64,000 nt of DNA from Sphingobium algorifonticola (GCF_004005485.1 NZ_RZUL01000001.1:1-64000); one strand, 5' to 3'. Shown: positions 27,559-36,883, counted from the stretch's first letter. Notes: generated by a model not told the origin, from the sequence alone. Program-made: numbers and translations.

Positions 27559-28497
27559 ATGCGTCTTGCTTTACTCGCCCTTGCCTTATGCTGCGCCGCG
27601 CCCGCCCTTGCGCAGGTAGGCGTAACGGATAGCTGGGTCACGACCGGCGATCGGGTTCGTGCGACGGCGGCGGGTATCGGCTTGCCGCAACAGGCGGGGC
27701 CGGTCGCGCTGATACGGACCGGAGAAATCTCCGATCCCGGCACCGGCATGCACAGCTATGCAAATTATGTGTCCGGCGATGATGTGGTGCAGGCCAGCAT
27801 CTTCATCTATCGCCCCGGCCATGCCGACATCACGCTGGCTGCGCTGGGCACCGAACGGGCGCTGATGGAACGTTTCGGCCCCGGCACACGCCGTGTCGGT
27901 GAACATGTTGTCGGCGCGGGCAACACCCCCGGCACAGCGTTGCGCATCCTTTATGACGGCGCGGCGGGCGGAGAACTGACCCTTGCCGCAGCCTTCGTGC
28001 AGGCAGGCCCCTGGATGGTTAAGCTGCGCGTGACGGCCACGCGCGATCGCGCGGCCGATGTGAAGGCGGCAGTCGATGCGCTGCTCGCCGGTCTTGTTTT
28101 CGATGCACCCGCGACGCTCAAACCTGTGCAGACACTGGCGATAGCGGAATGCACAGCGCGCGACACCAGCGCACAATGGTGCCGCCGCGATGTTATCGCC
28201 GTCGGCGAAGCGCGCTTCGACATGCTGCAATCGGCACAGGCGGGCGCGCAAGGCGCAATCTTCATGCCGATCGATGATGCGGCCGGCGTTCTGCGATTTG
28301 ACCCGCTGGCGGGAACAGGCGGCTATCGCCTCACCCGGTACGGGATCGGGGGAGGCGTGGTCGCAGGTGATTTCGCCGCCCTGCCCTCCGCCGGACAGAT
28401 TGCCGCCCTGATCGATGGCAAGGACGCGACGGCGCTTACATCCCGCGCAGCTATTAGTGACAACAAGACCGTGTTGCGCAATCGCGTGGCGCAATAG
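27559..28497 (+). CDS. Exported protein of unknown function
   Basis: A 312-residue protein with a clear signal peptide (RLALLALALCCAAPALA) and no further membrane helix, so it is probably periplasmic. Two cysteines in CTARDTSAQWC near residue 200 could form a disulfide. I recognise no domain. The ATG at 27559 is preferred to an in-frame GTG six codons upstream because it places the signal peptide at the N-terminus, with GATGAGG before it. It is followed by a 122-base gap and the DUF817 gene. Confidence 0.65.
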   Translation: MRLALLALALCCAAPALAQVGVTDSWVTTGDRVRATAAGIGLPQQAGPVALIRTGEISDPGTGMHSYANYVSGDDVVQASIFIYRPGHADITLAALGTERALMERFGPGTRRVGEHVVGAGNTPGTALRILYDGAAGGELTLAAAFVQAGPWMVKLRVTATRDRAADVKAAVDALLAGLVFDAPATLKPVQTLAIAECTARDTSAQWCRRDVIAVGEARFDMLQSAQAGAQGAIFMPIDDAAGVLRFDPLAGTGGYRLTRYGIGGGVVAGDFAALPSAGQIAALIDGKDATALTSRAAISDNKTVLRNRVAQ

Positions 28498-28619
28498 CTT
28501 CTGGGCATTCGGCGACGGCACAAAGCAAGGTTTGTGAGGAACGGCCGGTTCCTGCCCCGCCTCCGTTTTTGTCCGGCAAGGATGCTGTGGATTAAACTCG
28601 GCCCATGGGGTTATGACCC

Positions 28620-29504
28620 GTGACGATGCGTCCCTACCCTGATCGCGCCGCGATGGCCACGCGCTTCGCGTCTGTCCGTGCCGCACTGGAGGCTGCATCG
28701 GTCCGCGGCAGGCTCGCAGGCTATTGCTACGAGTTTCTGCTGTTCGGTTTCAAGCAGGCATGGGCCTGTCTGTTCGGCGGCCTGATGCTCGCATTGCTGC
28801 TGGGCACGCATTTCCTCTACCCGGCCGATGCTCCGTTCCATCGTTATGATTTCCTTACGGTCGGCGCGGTCGCGATTCAGATTGCGATGCTGGCCCTGCG
28901 GCTGGAAACACCGCGCGAAGCCGTCGTCATCGGCGCCTTCCACATAGTGGGCACCATCATGGAGTTGTTCAAAACCGCGGTGGGGTCATGGATTTATCCC
29001 GAAGGCAGCGTGCTGCACATTGGTGCCGTCCCGCTGTTTTCCGGCTTCATGTATGCCGCCGTTGGCAGCTACATCGCGCGCATCTGGCGCATCTTCGATT
29101 TTCACTTTCCCGGCTATCCGCCGCAATGGGCGACGATCCTGCTGGCGACGGCGATCTACGGCAATTTCTTCGCGCATCACTGGCTGCCGGATATCAGGCT
29201 CGCTCTTTTCCTTGCCGCGCTGCTGCTTTTTGCCAGGACATGGGTTGTCTTCACCCCGTGGCGCACACCGCGCAGGATGCCGCTGCTCGTCGGCTTCTTC
29301 CTTGTCGCCCTGTTCATCTGGTTCGCCGAAAATATCGGCACGTTCGCAAACGCATGGGCCTATCCCAGCCAGCGCACCGGCTGGCACATGGTATCGCTCG
29401 CCAAGCTGGGCAGCTGGTATCTGCTGATGATTATTTCCTTCGTTCTGGTATCGATGCTCCATCGCACGGCTGTGCGGTCCGATACCGTGCCGGAGCCTGC
29501 CTGA
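28620..29504 (+). CDS. DUF817 family membrane protein
   Basis: A 294-residue protein with about eight hydrophobic helices, the DUF817 type. Conserved stretches include EFLLFGFKQAWACLFGG and a C-terminal IWFAENIGTFANAWAYP. The function of the family is unknown. The start may be GTG at 28620 or ATG two codons later. Its stop overlaps the start of the VWA gene by one base (TGATG), so the pair is translationally coupled. Confidence 0.75.
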   Translation: MTMRPYPDRAAMATRFASVRAALEAASVRGRLAGYCYEFLLFGFKQAWACLFGGLMLALLLGTHFLYPADAPFHRYDFLTVGAVAIQIAMLALRLETPREAVVIGAFHIVGTIMELFKTAVGSWIYPEGSVLHIGAVPLFSGFMYAAVGSYIARIWRIFDFHFPGYPPQWATILLATAIYGNFFAHHWLPDIRLALFLAALLLFARTWVVFTPWRTPRRMPLLVGFFLVALFIWFAENIGTFANAWAYPSQRTGWHMVSLAKLGSWYLLMIISFVLVSMLHRTAVRSDTVPEPA

Positions 29505-30682
29505 TGTTCTTTTCCTTCCTCGACGAATTGCGGTCCGCAGGCATATCGGCGGGCGTCAAGGAACATCTGGTGCTGCTCGACGCCTTGCAGCGCGACGTCA
29601 TTGCCCGGCGGCCGGAGGATTTCTACTATCTCGCCCGCGCGACCTTCGTGAAGGACGAGGCGCTGTACGACCGTTTCGACCAGGTGTTCGCGCGTGTCTT
29701 CAACGGACTGGAAAGCGACTATGGCGTCGGCGGTGCGGCGATACCCGAGGAATGGCTGCGCGCCGTGGCGGAAAAATATCTCAGCCCGGAGGAAATGGAG
29801 AAGATCAAGGCGCTGGGCGACTGGGACGCGATCATGGACACCCTCAAAAAGCGGCTGGAAGAGCAGCATGGTCGCCATGAAGGGGGCAGCAAGTGGATCG
29901 GCACCGGCGGCACATCCCCCTTTGGCAATGGCGGGTACAATCCCGAAGGCGTACGGATCGGCGGGGAAAGCCGGCACAAGCGCGCCGTCAAGGTCTGGGA
30001 GCAGCGGGCTTTCCGCAACCTCGACAACAGCAAGGAACTGGGCACACGCAATATCAAGGTCGCGTTGCGCCGCCTGCGACGCTTCGCGCGCGAAGGCGCG
30101 GCGGAGGAGCTTGATCTGGACGCAACCATCGCCGGGACCGCACGGCAGGGCTGGCTGGACATCCGCATGCGCGCCGAGCGGCGCAATGCCGTCAAGCTGC
30201 TGCTGTTCCTGGACGTCGGCGGTTCGATGGACCCGTTCATCAGCCTGGTCGAAGAGCTGTTTTCCGCCGCCACCGCGGAGTTCAAGAATCTGGAATTCTT
30301 CTATTTCCACAACTGCCTGTATGAAGGCGTGTGGAAGGACAATCGCCGCCGCTTCGCCGAGCGCACACCGACCTGGGACATCCTCCACAAGTTCGGCCAT
30401 GACTATAAAGTCGTGTTCGTCGGCGACGCGGCGATGAGCCCCTATGAGATCACGCATCCCGGCGGCAGCGTCGAGCATTTCAATGCGGAAGCGGGTGCCG
30501 CCTGGCTGCAACGCGTGACAACCACCTATCCCGCCAGCGTCTGGATCAACCCCACCGCAGAGGATTATTGGGGATATAGCCAGTCGACGCAGATCATCAG
30601 GGAACTGTTCGCGCAGCGCATGTATCCGCTGACGCTGGCCGGTCTTGAGGATGCCATGCGTGAGTTGACGCGGAAACGCTGA
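29504..30682 (+). CDS. CoxE-like von Willebrand A protein
   Basis: A 392-residue protein of the CoxE-like VWA family. The MIDAS motif is LFLDVGGSMD near residue 236, a DVGGSM variant typical of this family. A cytoplasmic N-terminal helical part contains SPEEMEKIKALGDWDA. Relatives usually act with MoxR-type AAA ATPases in metal or cofactor insertion, but no AAA gene is adjacent here. Instead it is coupled to a DUF817 membrane protein, so the usual pairing is not seen. Confidence 0.8.
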   Translation: MFFSFLDELRSAGISAGVKEHLVLLDALQRDVIARRPEDFYYLARATFVKDEALYDRFDQVFARVFNGLESDYGVGGAAIPEEWLRAVAEKYLSPEEMEKIKALGDWDAIMDTLKKRLEEQHGRHEGGSKWIGTGGTSPFGNGGYNPEGVRIGGESRHKRAVKVWEQRAFRNLDNSKELGTRNIKVALRRLRRFAREGAAEELDLDATIAGTARQGWLDIRMRAERRNAVKLLLFLDVGGSMDPFISLVEELFSAATAEFKNLEFFYFHNCLYEGVWKDNRRRFAERTPTWDILHKFGHDYKVVFVGDAAMSPYEITHPGGSVEHFNAEAGAAWLQRVTTTYPASVWINPTAEDYWGYSQSTQIIRELFAQRMYPLTLAGLEDAMRELTRKR

Positions 30683-30779
30683 TACACTTTGCGACATAAA
30701 ATCCGTGGGTTGGCATAGTCTTGCGACGGACCTTTCCGACATGTTGGGCATTGACCCATCGCATGAAAGGAGACTGTCG

Positions 30780-31169
30780 ATGACCCCCGTGAAGACCATT
30801 CTCGCCGCCCTGATCGCCACCGCCGCGATCGCCACGCCCATGGCCGCTAGCGCCGCGCCCTGGCAGAGCATCAATCAGCGTCAGGCCAATCTCGACCGCC
30901 GGATCGACCAGGGCGTCCGCAGCGGGGCGCTGAACCGGGCGGAGGCACAACGCCTGCGTACCGAGTTCCGCGATCTGGCAAGGCTCGAAGCGAACTATCG
31001 GCGTTCCAACGGCCTGTCGGCGCGTGATGGTCCAGAAAAACGACCGTCAGTATCGCCGCTGATCGACGGGAGGGGGCCGACAAGGTCCGGCCCCCCTCCC
31101 GTTACTCCGCGTCGAACAATGCCCCGCCGGTCATCGCCCGCGGCACGCCGGTCGTTCCCGGAAAGCTGA
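30780..31169 (+). pseudogene. Small exported helical protein with frameshifted C-terminus
   Basis: The N-terminus is a signal peptide (AALIATAAIATPMAASAAPW), followed by a basic helical region of a type common in sphingomonads (NQRQANLDRRIDQGVRSGALN, then RLRTEFRDLARLEANYRR). After NGLSAR the reading changes. The expected end, VQKNDRQYRR then stop, is intact in the neighbouring frame at 31028-31062. The present frame instead reads through the terminator-like hairpin into antisense anmK, ending at 31169 after a basic low-complexity tail. This looks like a small deletion or slip that shifted the frame. AAAGGAGA sets the start. Confidence 0.65.
31066..31102 (+). terminator. Hairpin between small exported gene and anmK
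   Basis: The stem ACGGGAGGGGG/CCCCCTCCCGT is extended by an inner GGCCG...CGGCC. It lies just after the ancestral stop of the upstream gene and touches the anmK stop. There is no clean T-run, so strength is uncertain. Confidence 0.5.
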
Positions 31170-32190
31170 TCGGCAGCGCTTTCAGACTGCGCACGGCCAT
31201 ATAGGCAAACCCTTCCGCCTCGACGCTGTCCCCATTCCACCCCAGCGTATCGACCGCGTGAACCGGAATGCCGGTCGCCGCGCCGATCATCCGCATCAGC
31301 GTTCCATTATGCCGACCGCCCCCCGCCACATACAATGCCGTCGGCCGCGCGGGCAGATGGCGCAGCGCCAGTTCCACCGACTGCGCGGTGAAGGCCGTCA
31401 GCGTCGCGGCGCCATCCGCCAGTGAAAGCCCGCGCACCGGCTGAAGCGTGAAATCCTCCCGGTCTATGCTCTTGGGCGGGGGCATGTCGAAAAAGGGGTG
31501 ATCGAGCATCCCTGTCAGGACGCTTTCGTCGATCCGCCCTGTGGCTGCAACCGCGCCGCCGTCGTCGAAACCGACGCCGCCCTCGACCTGCATCCAGTTA
31601 TCGATCAGGCCGCTCGCCATGCCCGTATCAAATGCGGTCAAAGCGTCGTCGGCGCCGATGTACGTGATGTTGGCAACGCCGCCCAGATTGAGCACCGCCA
31701 GCGGTCGGGGCAAGTCTGCGGCCAGCGCGCGGTGATAAACCGGCAGCAGTGGTGCGCCCTGCCCGCCTGCCTCCACATCCGCGCTGCGCAAATCGGCCAC
31801 GACAGGAATGCCGAAGGCCCCGGCCAGCCCGTCGGCATCGCCGATCTGCCATGTCCAGCCCTGGTCCGGCTTGTGCGCCACGGTGTGGCCGTGAAAGCCG
31901 ATCACGTCGATGTCCTGCGCCTGCCACCCGGCGCGGCCCATCAGGTCGGCCACCGCCTCCACATGCGCCTGCGTCAACTCGGTTTCCACCGCATCGATCA
32001 GCGGCTCGAAACCGGGAGCAGCCATTGCCATCGCCCGCGCGCAGGCTTCGGTCAGCCGCGTACGGAAGCCCGCGTCATATGGCGTGGAATGAAAGCCGAT
32101 CCGTTCGACCTGTCCCTCACCATCGGTACGGATCAGCGCCGCGTCGATCCCGTCGCGCGACGTGCCGGACATCAGCCCGATTGCAACCAT
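31102..32190 (-). CDS. anmK: Anhydro-N-acetylmuramic acid kinase
   Basis: Phosphorylates anhydroMurNAc in cell-wall recycling, producing MurNAc-6-phosphate. The 362-residue sugar kinase begins with GLMSGTSRDGIDAALI, the AnmK signature. VNLGGVANIT and the DTGMASGLIDNWM stretch follow. The ATG at 32190 is preferred to a TTG three codons upstream. It is transcribed divergently from tyrS across only 40 bases, a common arrangement. Confidence 0.92.
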   Translation of the reverse strand: MVAIGLMSGTSRDGIDAALIRTDGEGQVERIGFHSTPYDAGFRTRLTEACARAMAMAAPGFEPLIDAVETELTQAHVEAVADLMGRAGWQAQDIDVIGFHGHTVAHKPDQGWTWQIGDADGLAGAFGIPVVADLRSADVEAGGQGAPLLPVYHRALAADLPRPLAVLNLGGVANITYIGADDALTAFDTGMASGLIDNWMQVEGGVGFDDGGAVAATGRIDESVLTGMLDHPFFDMPPPKSIDREDFTLQPVRGLSLADGAATLTAFTAQSVELALRHLPARPTALYVAGGGRHNGTLMRMIGAATGIPVHAVDTLGWNGDSVEAEGFAYMAVRSLKALPISFPGTTGVPRAMTGGALFDAE

Positions 32191-32230
32191 GCTACCCAAG
32201 CGACAATCTCCATGCTAAGCGCCGCGCGCT

Positions 32231-33448
32231 ATGAGCCAGTACACATCCGATCTTCTCCGCTTACTCGACAGCCGCGGATACATCCACCAGCTAACCGACG
32301 CAGCGGGCCTCGACGCGCTCGCGGGCAAGGAGATCGTGCCGGGCTATATCGGGTTCGATCCGACCGCGCCGTCGCTCCATGTCGGCAGCCTTGTGCAGAT
32401 CATGCTGCTGCGTCGCCTGCAGCAGGCCGGGCACAAGCCGATTGTGCTGATGGGCGGCGGCACCGGCAAGATCGGTGATCCCAGCTTCAAGGACGAAGCG
32501 CGCAAGCTGCTGACGACCGAGACGATCGCCGCGAATGTCGCCAGTATCAAGCGCGTGTTCGAGCGGTTCCTGACCTTTGGCGACGGCCCCACCGACGCCA
32601 TAATGCTCGACAATGCGGAATGGCTCGACGCTCTCGAGTATATTCCGTTTCTGCGCGATATCGGCCAGCATTTCTCAATCAACCGGATGCTCAGCTTTGA
32701 CTCGGTGAAGCTGCGGCTCGATCGGGAGCAGTCGCTGTCCTTCCTCGAGTTCAATTACATGATCCTCCAGGCCTATGATTTTCTGGAGCTGTCGCGCCGC
32801 TCCGGCTGCCGTCTCCAGATGGGCGGATCGGACCAATGGGGCAATATCGTCAACGGCATAGAATTGTCGCGCCGGGTCGATGGTACGCAGGTCTATGGCA
32901 TCACCACGCCGCTGATCACGACAGCGGACGGCGGCAAGATGGGCAAGACGATGAACGGCGCGATCTGGCTGAATGCCGATGCACTGTCGCCCTATGACTA
33001 TTGGCAATTCTGGCGCAACACGCAGGATGCCGATGTCGGCCGCTTCCTGGCGCTGTTCACGGACCTGCCGCTGGACGAGATCGCGCGCCTCGAAACGCTG
33101 CAAGGGGCGGAAATCAACGACGCGAAAAAGGTTCTGGCGGATGCCGCTACGGCCATGGCCCATGGTGCGGACGCCGCCACGGCCGCCGCCGAAACCGCTC
33201 GGCGGACGTTCGAGGAAGGCGCAGGCGACGCCAATCTGCCGACGGTCAGCCTGGGTATCGAAGGGCTGACCGTGGTACAGGCCAATGTTGCATTGGGCTT
33301 TGCGCCGTCGAACAAGGAAGCGCGGCGCAAGCTGTCCGAAGGCGCGATCCGCGTAAACGGCACTGTGGTTTCGGACCCGGCCCATCCGCTCCGGCCCGGT
33401 GACAAGATCAGTTTCGGCGCGAAGAAGCACGGCATCGTCGTCGCCTGA
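32231..33448 (+). CDS. tyrS: Tyrosyl-tRNA synthetase
   Basis: Charges tRNA-Tyr. The 405-residue class I enzyme has HVGSL (HIGH) near residue 50, [12 protein letters not shown] near residue 197, and KMGKT (KMSKS variant) near residue 238. The C-terminal S4 RNA-binding domain includes [14 protein letters not shown]. Length and motifs are normal for the bacterial TyrRS subfamily. Confidence 0.96.
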   Translation: MSQYTSDLLRLLDSRGYIHQLTDAAGLDALAGKEIVPGYIGFDPTAPSLHVGSLVQIMLLRRLQQAGHKPIVLMGGGTGKIGDPSFKDEARKLLTTETIAANVASIKRVFERFLTFGDGPTDAIMLDNAEWLDALEYIPFLRDIGQHFSINRMLSFDSVKLRLDREQSLSFLEFNYMILQAYDFLELSRRSGCRLQMGGSDQWGNIVNGIELSRRVDGTQVYGITTPLITTADGGKMGKTMNGAIWLNADALSPYDYWQFWRNTQDADVGRFLALFTDLPLDEIARLETLQGAEINDAKKVLADAATAMAHGADAATAAAETARRTFEEGAGDANLPTVSLGIEGLTVVQANVALGFAPSNKEARRKLSEGAIRVNGTVVSDPAHPLRPGDKISFGAKKHGIVVA

Positions 33449-33494
33449 TCATCCGGGCGAGCGCGCATGGCAGTTCGTCGCGCTTCTTGCCGCA

Positions 33495-33502
33495 TTAACC
33501 AA
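33495..33502 (+). promoter_or_regulatory. Candidate CtrA half-site before second PilZ gene
   Basis: TTAACCAA lies 76 bases before the GTG start of the PilZ gene. It resembles the CtrA half-site but has no paired TTAA at the usual spacing. Confidence 0.25.
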
Positions 33503-33570
33503 AACCATTGACGCCCTTTTCGCATTCGCGCCGCTATTCCTTAGCCAAGGACTTGAAAAAAGGGGCGTAT

Positions 33571-33909
33571 GTGAAACCTGCGAAAAAAGAGACAGGCCGG
33601 TCCGCGCCATCAACCCAGCGGCGGGTGACGCGCGATCTGGTCGATTTCAAGGCGCGTGCCACAAGTCGCGGCGGCACTTATGGTCTCCAGATCGTCAATA
33701 TATCGCCGCTTGGCTTGATGGCGCGTGTAGAGTCGCCGCTGTCCGCAGGCGATCATCTGCTGATCGAATTGCCGCATGTTCGCAGCATCGAATCCGTGGT
33801 CCGCTGGGCAGAGGACGGTCGTATCGGGGTCGAGTTCGCGCGGGGGATCGACGCGGATCACTATGCGATGATGCTCACCTTCATGCCGCAGCGGCAAACA
33901 AGCTGGTAG
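33571..33909 (+). CDS. PilZ domain protein
   Basis: A 112-residue single PilZ domain. TQRRVTRDLVDFKARA carries a basic N-terminal motif, and QIVNISPLGLMARVE and GVEF provide the conserved strands. The start is GTG, set by AAAAAGGGGC upstream. A TTG 21 codons earlier keeps the frame but looks like promoter sequence. It is similar in plan to the PilZ protein near the left edge, not a close copy. The next gene, on the same strand, is a 115-residue protein of unknown function. Confidence 0.75.
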   Translation: MKPAKKETGRSAPSTQRRVTRDLVDFKARATSRGGTYGLQIVNISPLGLMARVESPLSAGDHLLIELPHVRSIESVVRWAEDGRIGVEFARGIDADHYAMMLTFMPQRQTSW

Positions 33910-33969
33910 GGAGGGCCTGTAAAGGCAGCCTACCATTGACGCGCCGGGCCATGGGCGTACAAGCGCGCC

Positions 33970-34317
33970 ATGGCCAAAGCCGATCGTCTGGAACGTCTCG
34001 ACAGCCGTCGCATCGTACTCGAAAGCGAATATCGCGAAACGCTGATCGGCGCGCTGGAGCGGGTCGCATCGGGCGTATGGGGACTCTTCGGTCATCGTCA
34101 GGACAGGCACGGCATCGCAGCCTATGCCGATGTGATCGAAACGCTCGACGAAATCGGCCAGTCGGTCGATTCGATGCGGGCGCAACTCGCCATGGCACCC
34201 TTTGCCCTACACCGGGATTTCATGGCTGCCCGCGGCCCCGTGCGATCCGATGCCGTCGGCGAACCCAAGCAGGCGCAGGCCTGGCTCGCGCGATTGGCAA
34301 TTCAGACGCAAGATTAG
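33970..34317 (+). CDS. Conserved protein of unknown function
   Basis: A 115-residue, mostly helical, charged protein without signal peptide or membrane helix. The sequence starts MAKADRLERLDSRRIVLESE and contains a central GVWGLFGHRQDR. I do not recognise a family. It follows the second PilZ gene by 60 bases and overlaps the stop of the convergent peptidylprolyl isomerase gene by four bases. Confidence 0.5.
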   Translation: MAKADRLERLDSRRIVLESEYRETLIGALERVASGVWGLFGHRQDRHGIAAYADVIETLDEIGQSVDSMRAQLAMAPFALHRDFMAARGPVRSDAVGEPKQAQAWLARLAIQTQD

Positions 34318-34949
34318 TCAAGCGGAGCATTCAGCCGCCGCGCCGTCAGGATCGTGACGACGGGGCTGAGCATCTGCCCCTTCATCACGCCTTCGCCTTC
34401 GGTCGGGGATGTCGGCGCGGCGAGAATGCGGCGGACCACGTCCATGCCCTCGACAACTTGCCCGAAGGCGGCGAAACCCGCGATGTCGCCCTCGCCGCTG
34501 GTCTGCGCATCCATCGACGGCATGGCACCGAGCGTGATGAAGAAATCGCCGTTGGCGCTGCCCGGCTCATAGCGCGCCATGGAAATCGTCCCGGCCTGAT
34601 GCGACAGCCCCGTCTGCGTCGTCGGCTCATGCACCACCGGCGGCAGAATACGCTTGGGATCATTGCGTGTCCCGCCCTGAATGAACCCCAGATCGGGCGA
34701 TCCGGCGACCTTCAGCGCCCGATAGAAGGCCGTGCCGTCGAAGCGTTTCTGATCGACATAGCGCAGGAAATTGGCGGTGGTGCGCGGCGCGCGTGTTGCG
34801 TCCAGCGCAAGGACGATCGGCCCGGCACTGGTTTCCATCCGCACGGTCACAGTTTCCGGTGGGGCCGTGGTCGGCTGAGGTGCGGCGGTCTGGGCCAACG
34901 CTTGAGGCAACAGGATGAGTGCCGCCAGAACCATCATCACCAACCGCAT
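34314..34949 (-). CDS. Exported cyclophilin-type peptidylprolyl isomerase
   Basis: Catalyses proline cis-trans isomerisation, here in the periplasm. The 211-residue protein has a signal peptide (MVLAALILLPQALA) and a cyclophilin domain: FDGTAFYRAL, GFIQGG, and ANGDFFITLG near residue 140. The usual central FHR-type motif reads FYRAL, so activity is likely but not certain. GGAGG lies just before the ATG. An open frame upstream runs back into ctrA and is not coding. It is the next minus-strand gene after ctrA, beyond a terminator. Confidence 0.85.
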   Translation of the reverse strand: MRLVMMVLAALILLPQALAQTAAPQPTTAPPETVTVRMETSAGPIVLALDATRAPRTTANFLRYVDQKRFDGTAFYRALKVAGSPDLGFIQGGTRNDPKRILPPVVHEPTTQTGLSHQAGTISMARYEPGSANGDFFITLGAMPSMDAQTSGEGDIAGFAAFGQVVEGMDVVRRILAAPTSPTEGEGVMKGQMLSPVVTILTARRLNAPLD

Positions 34950-35011
34950 AGTGCCTCCATATGCTGCGCCATCCACGGCAGCATAGGCAATTTCCCGGTT
35001 TAGTCGCCATG

Positions 35012-35048
35012 AAAAAGGCCCGGCGATCCCCCCAGATCGCCGGACCTT
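35012..35048 (-). terminator. Rho-independent terminator after ctrA
   Basis: On the minus strand the stem of GGTCCGGCGATC with GATCGCCGGGCC (one G-G mismatch excepted) is followed by TTTTTC. It lies 41 bases after the ctrA stop. Confidence 0.85.
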
Positions 35049-35088
35049 TCGCCCCAACGGAGCCGTTGGCTTCGACTGGTCAGCCTTT

Positions 35089-35796
35089 TCAGGCGACCCG
35101 TGCTTCAGGCTCCGCAATTTCTTCGGGATCGCGCAGCACATAGCCGCGGCCCCAGACGGTCTCGATATAATTTTCGCCGTTGCAGGCCAGCGCGAGTTTC
35201 TTGCGCAGCTTGCAGATGAAGACGTCGATGATCTTGAGTTCAGGCTCGTCCATGCCACCGTAAAGATGGTTGAGGAACATTTCCTTGGTGAGCGTGGTGC
35301 CCTTGCGGAGCGACAGCAGCTCCAGCATTGCATATTCCTTGCCCGTCAGGTGGACGCGGTTGCTGTCCACTTCCACGGTCTTGGCATCCAGATTGACGGC
35401 CAGCTTGCCGGTGCGGATGACCGACTGGCTGTGCCCCTTCGATCGACGCACGACGGCGTGGATGCGGGCGACCAGTTCATCGCGGTGGAAAGGCTTGGTC
35501 ACATAATCGTCGGCCCCAAAGCCGAAGCTGCGCACCTTGCTGTCCATCTCGCTGACCCCCGACAGGATCAGCACCGGCGTCTGCACCTTGGCACTGCGCA
35601 GCTTCTTGAGCACGTCATAGCCATGCATGTCCGGCAGATTGAGATCGAGGCAGATGATGTCGTAATCATACAGCTTGCCCAGATCGAGGCCTTCCTCGCC
35701 CAGATCGGTCGTGTACACGTTGAACCCTTCGGTCGTCAGCATAAGCTCGATCGCCCGTGCGGTCGTCGGCTCGTCTTCAATCAGCAGCACGCGCAT
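35089..35796 (-). CDS. ctrA: Cell-cycle response regulator CtrA
   Basis: A 235-residue OmpR-family response regulator. The receiver has Asp51 as phosphorylation site ([11 protein letters not shown]), acidic residues in LLIEDEP and Lys in VTKPF. The DNA-binding domain includes [20 protein letters not shown]. This high-identity alphaproteobacterial CtrA is controlled by CckA-ChpT phosphorelay. In sphingomonads it tends to control motility, chemotaxis and related genes rather than being essential. TTAACC sites and three GANTC sequences lie upstream. Confidence 0.95.
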   Translation of the reverse strand: MRVLLIEDEPTTARAIELMLTTEGFNVYTTDLGEEGLDLGKLYDYDIICLDLNLPDMHGYDVLKKLRSAKVQTPVLILSGVSEMDSKVRSFGFGADDYVTKPFHRDELVARIHAVVRRSKGHSQSVIRTGKLAVNLDAKTVEVDSNRVHLTGKEYAMLELLSLRKGTTLTKEMFLNHLYGGMDEPELKIIDVFICKLRKKLALACNGENYIETVWGRGYVLRDPEEIAEPEARVA

Positions 35797-35858
35797 TATG
35801 CAGCCCCTTTACTCGTGGTTTCCGTTCTCCCTGCAAGAACGGCAGCCAAGGCAATCCA

Positions 35859-35938
35859 TTAACCAAAATCTTTCTGAACGTAAAAGGTTAATTTTTGCCT
35901 AAGCGGCCTGAATCCACGAGTCGCGGCCGAAACGAGTC
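35859..35938 (-). promoter_or_regulatory. ctrA upstream region with CtrA and CcrM sites
   Basis: Inverted TTAACC half-sites are at 35859-35864 and 35886-35891, about 65-95 bases before the ctrA start. Three GANTC sequences lie at 35910, 35918 and 35934, within 29 bases. GANTC is the CcrM methylation site, and TTAACC is the CtrA half-site. In Caulobacter the same combination links ctrA transcription to replication; here that is inferred. Confidence 0.55.
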
Positions 35939-35951
35939 GCGCTTATGCGGC

Positions 35952-36845
35952 TCAACGGCCAAGTTTCTGGGTCAGATAATCGAGGCAGGCTTCGACGCGC
36001 GCCGGGCGCAATCGCGATGGTGGTGTCACCAGATGCAGTCCGGTGACGGGCGGCGTCCAGTCCGGCAGGACGATTTCCAGAGCGCCGCTGGCGATATCGT
36101 CGCCCGCGATGAAATCCGGCAGAAAGGCAATGCCGACACCGGCGCGCAAGGCCTCCAGCATTGCATCACCGCTGTTCGTGAGCATGCGCGGGCGTGGCTG
36201 AACCGACACGGTTTCGCCACCGGCTCTGGCAAAGCGCCACGTCTCCGGATTGGCGACATTGGTGTAGAGCAGGGAATCATGGTCGGCGAGATCGGATGGA
36301 TGGGTTGGACGCCCCCGGCGATCGAGATAGGCCGGCGCAGCGATGAAATGCAGTTGTACGTCGCACAGACGGCGCGCCCGCAGCGAGCTGTCGGGCATCA
36401 TGGCGATCCGCAGCGTGGCATCCAGGCCAAGCTCCACGATGTCGATCCGCGCGTCCGACAGATGCAGATCGACGAGGATGCCGGGATGCAGCATCATGAA
36501 CTCGGCGAGCAACGGCGCGACACGTTTGAGGCCAAAGCTCATCGGCGCGCCCAGCCGAACGATGCCCGCCAGCTCGGCTGTGTCCTCGCGCGCCGCCTCT
36601 TCCGCCGCAAGCCCCTCCGCCATGATCCGCGCGGCATGATCGGCCAGCCTGCGTCCGCTTTCGGTCAGCGCCAGTCGGCGGCTCGTCCGGCTGAACAGGC
36701 TCGTGTCCAGATGCTGTTCCAGCCGGGTAATCGCCTTGGACACGGTGGCTTTGGATACCGACAGCGCGCGCGCCGCGTCGGTAAAGCTGCGATGCTCGAC
36801 CACCGCCGAAAACATCGCCCAGGCTTCAAAATCCGGCAATCGCAT
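35952..36845 (-). CDS. LysR family transcriptional regulator
   Basis: A 297-residue LysR regulator. The N-terminal helix-turn-helix contains FTDAARALSVSKATVSKAI, and the remainder is a ligand-binding domain whose ligand is unknown. MRLPDFEAWAMF is the common start in this subgroup. An in-frame ATG six codons upstream (36863) falls within a palindromic operator. It is divergent from a pirin gene, which it probably controls, as is frequent for this pair. Confidence 0.85.
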   Translation of the reverse strand: MRLPDFEAWAMFSAVVEHRSFTDAARALSVSKATVSKAITRLEQHLDTSLFSRTSRRLALTESGRRLADHAARIMAEGLAAEEAAREDTAELAGIVRLGAPMSFGLKRVAPLLAEFMMLHPGILVDLHLSDARIDIVELGLDATLRIAMMPDSSLRARRLCDVQLHFIAAPAYLDRRGRPTHPSDLADHDSLLYTNVANPETWRFARAGGETVSVQPRPRMLTNSGDAMLEALRAGVGIAFLPDFIAGDDIASGALEIVLPDWTPPVTGLHLVTPPSRLRPARVEACLDYLTQKLGR

Positions 36846-36855
36846 GGAAACAATC

Positions 36856-36883
36856 CGTTTCATAACCGCTCGTTTATGAAACG
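36856..36883. promoter_or_regulatory. Candidate LysR operator
   Basis: CGTTTCATAA and TTATGAAACG form a perfect inverted repeat with an eight-base spacer in the gap between the LysR gene and the pirin gene. The TTTCATAA...TTATGAAA core has the T-N11-A form expected for LysR proteins. It overlaps the alternative upstream ATG of the regulator. Confidence 0.6.

Noticed and set aside
33508..33570. TTG start for the second PilZ gene
   Set aside because: The TTGACG there looks like a -35 element, and a better ribosome binding site precedes the GTG at 33571.
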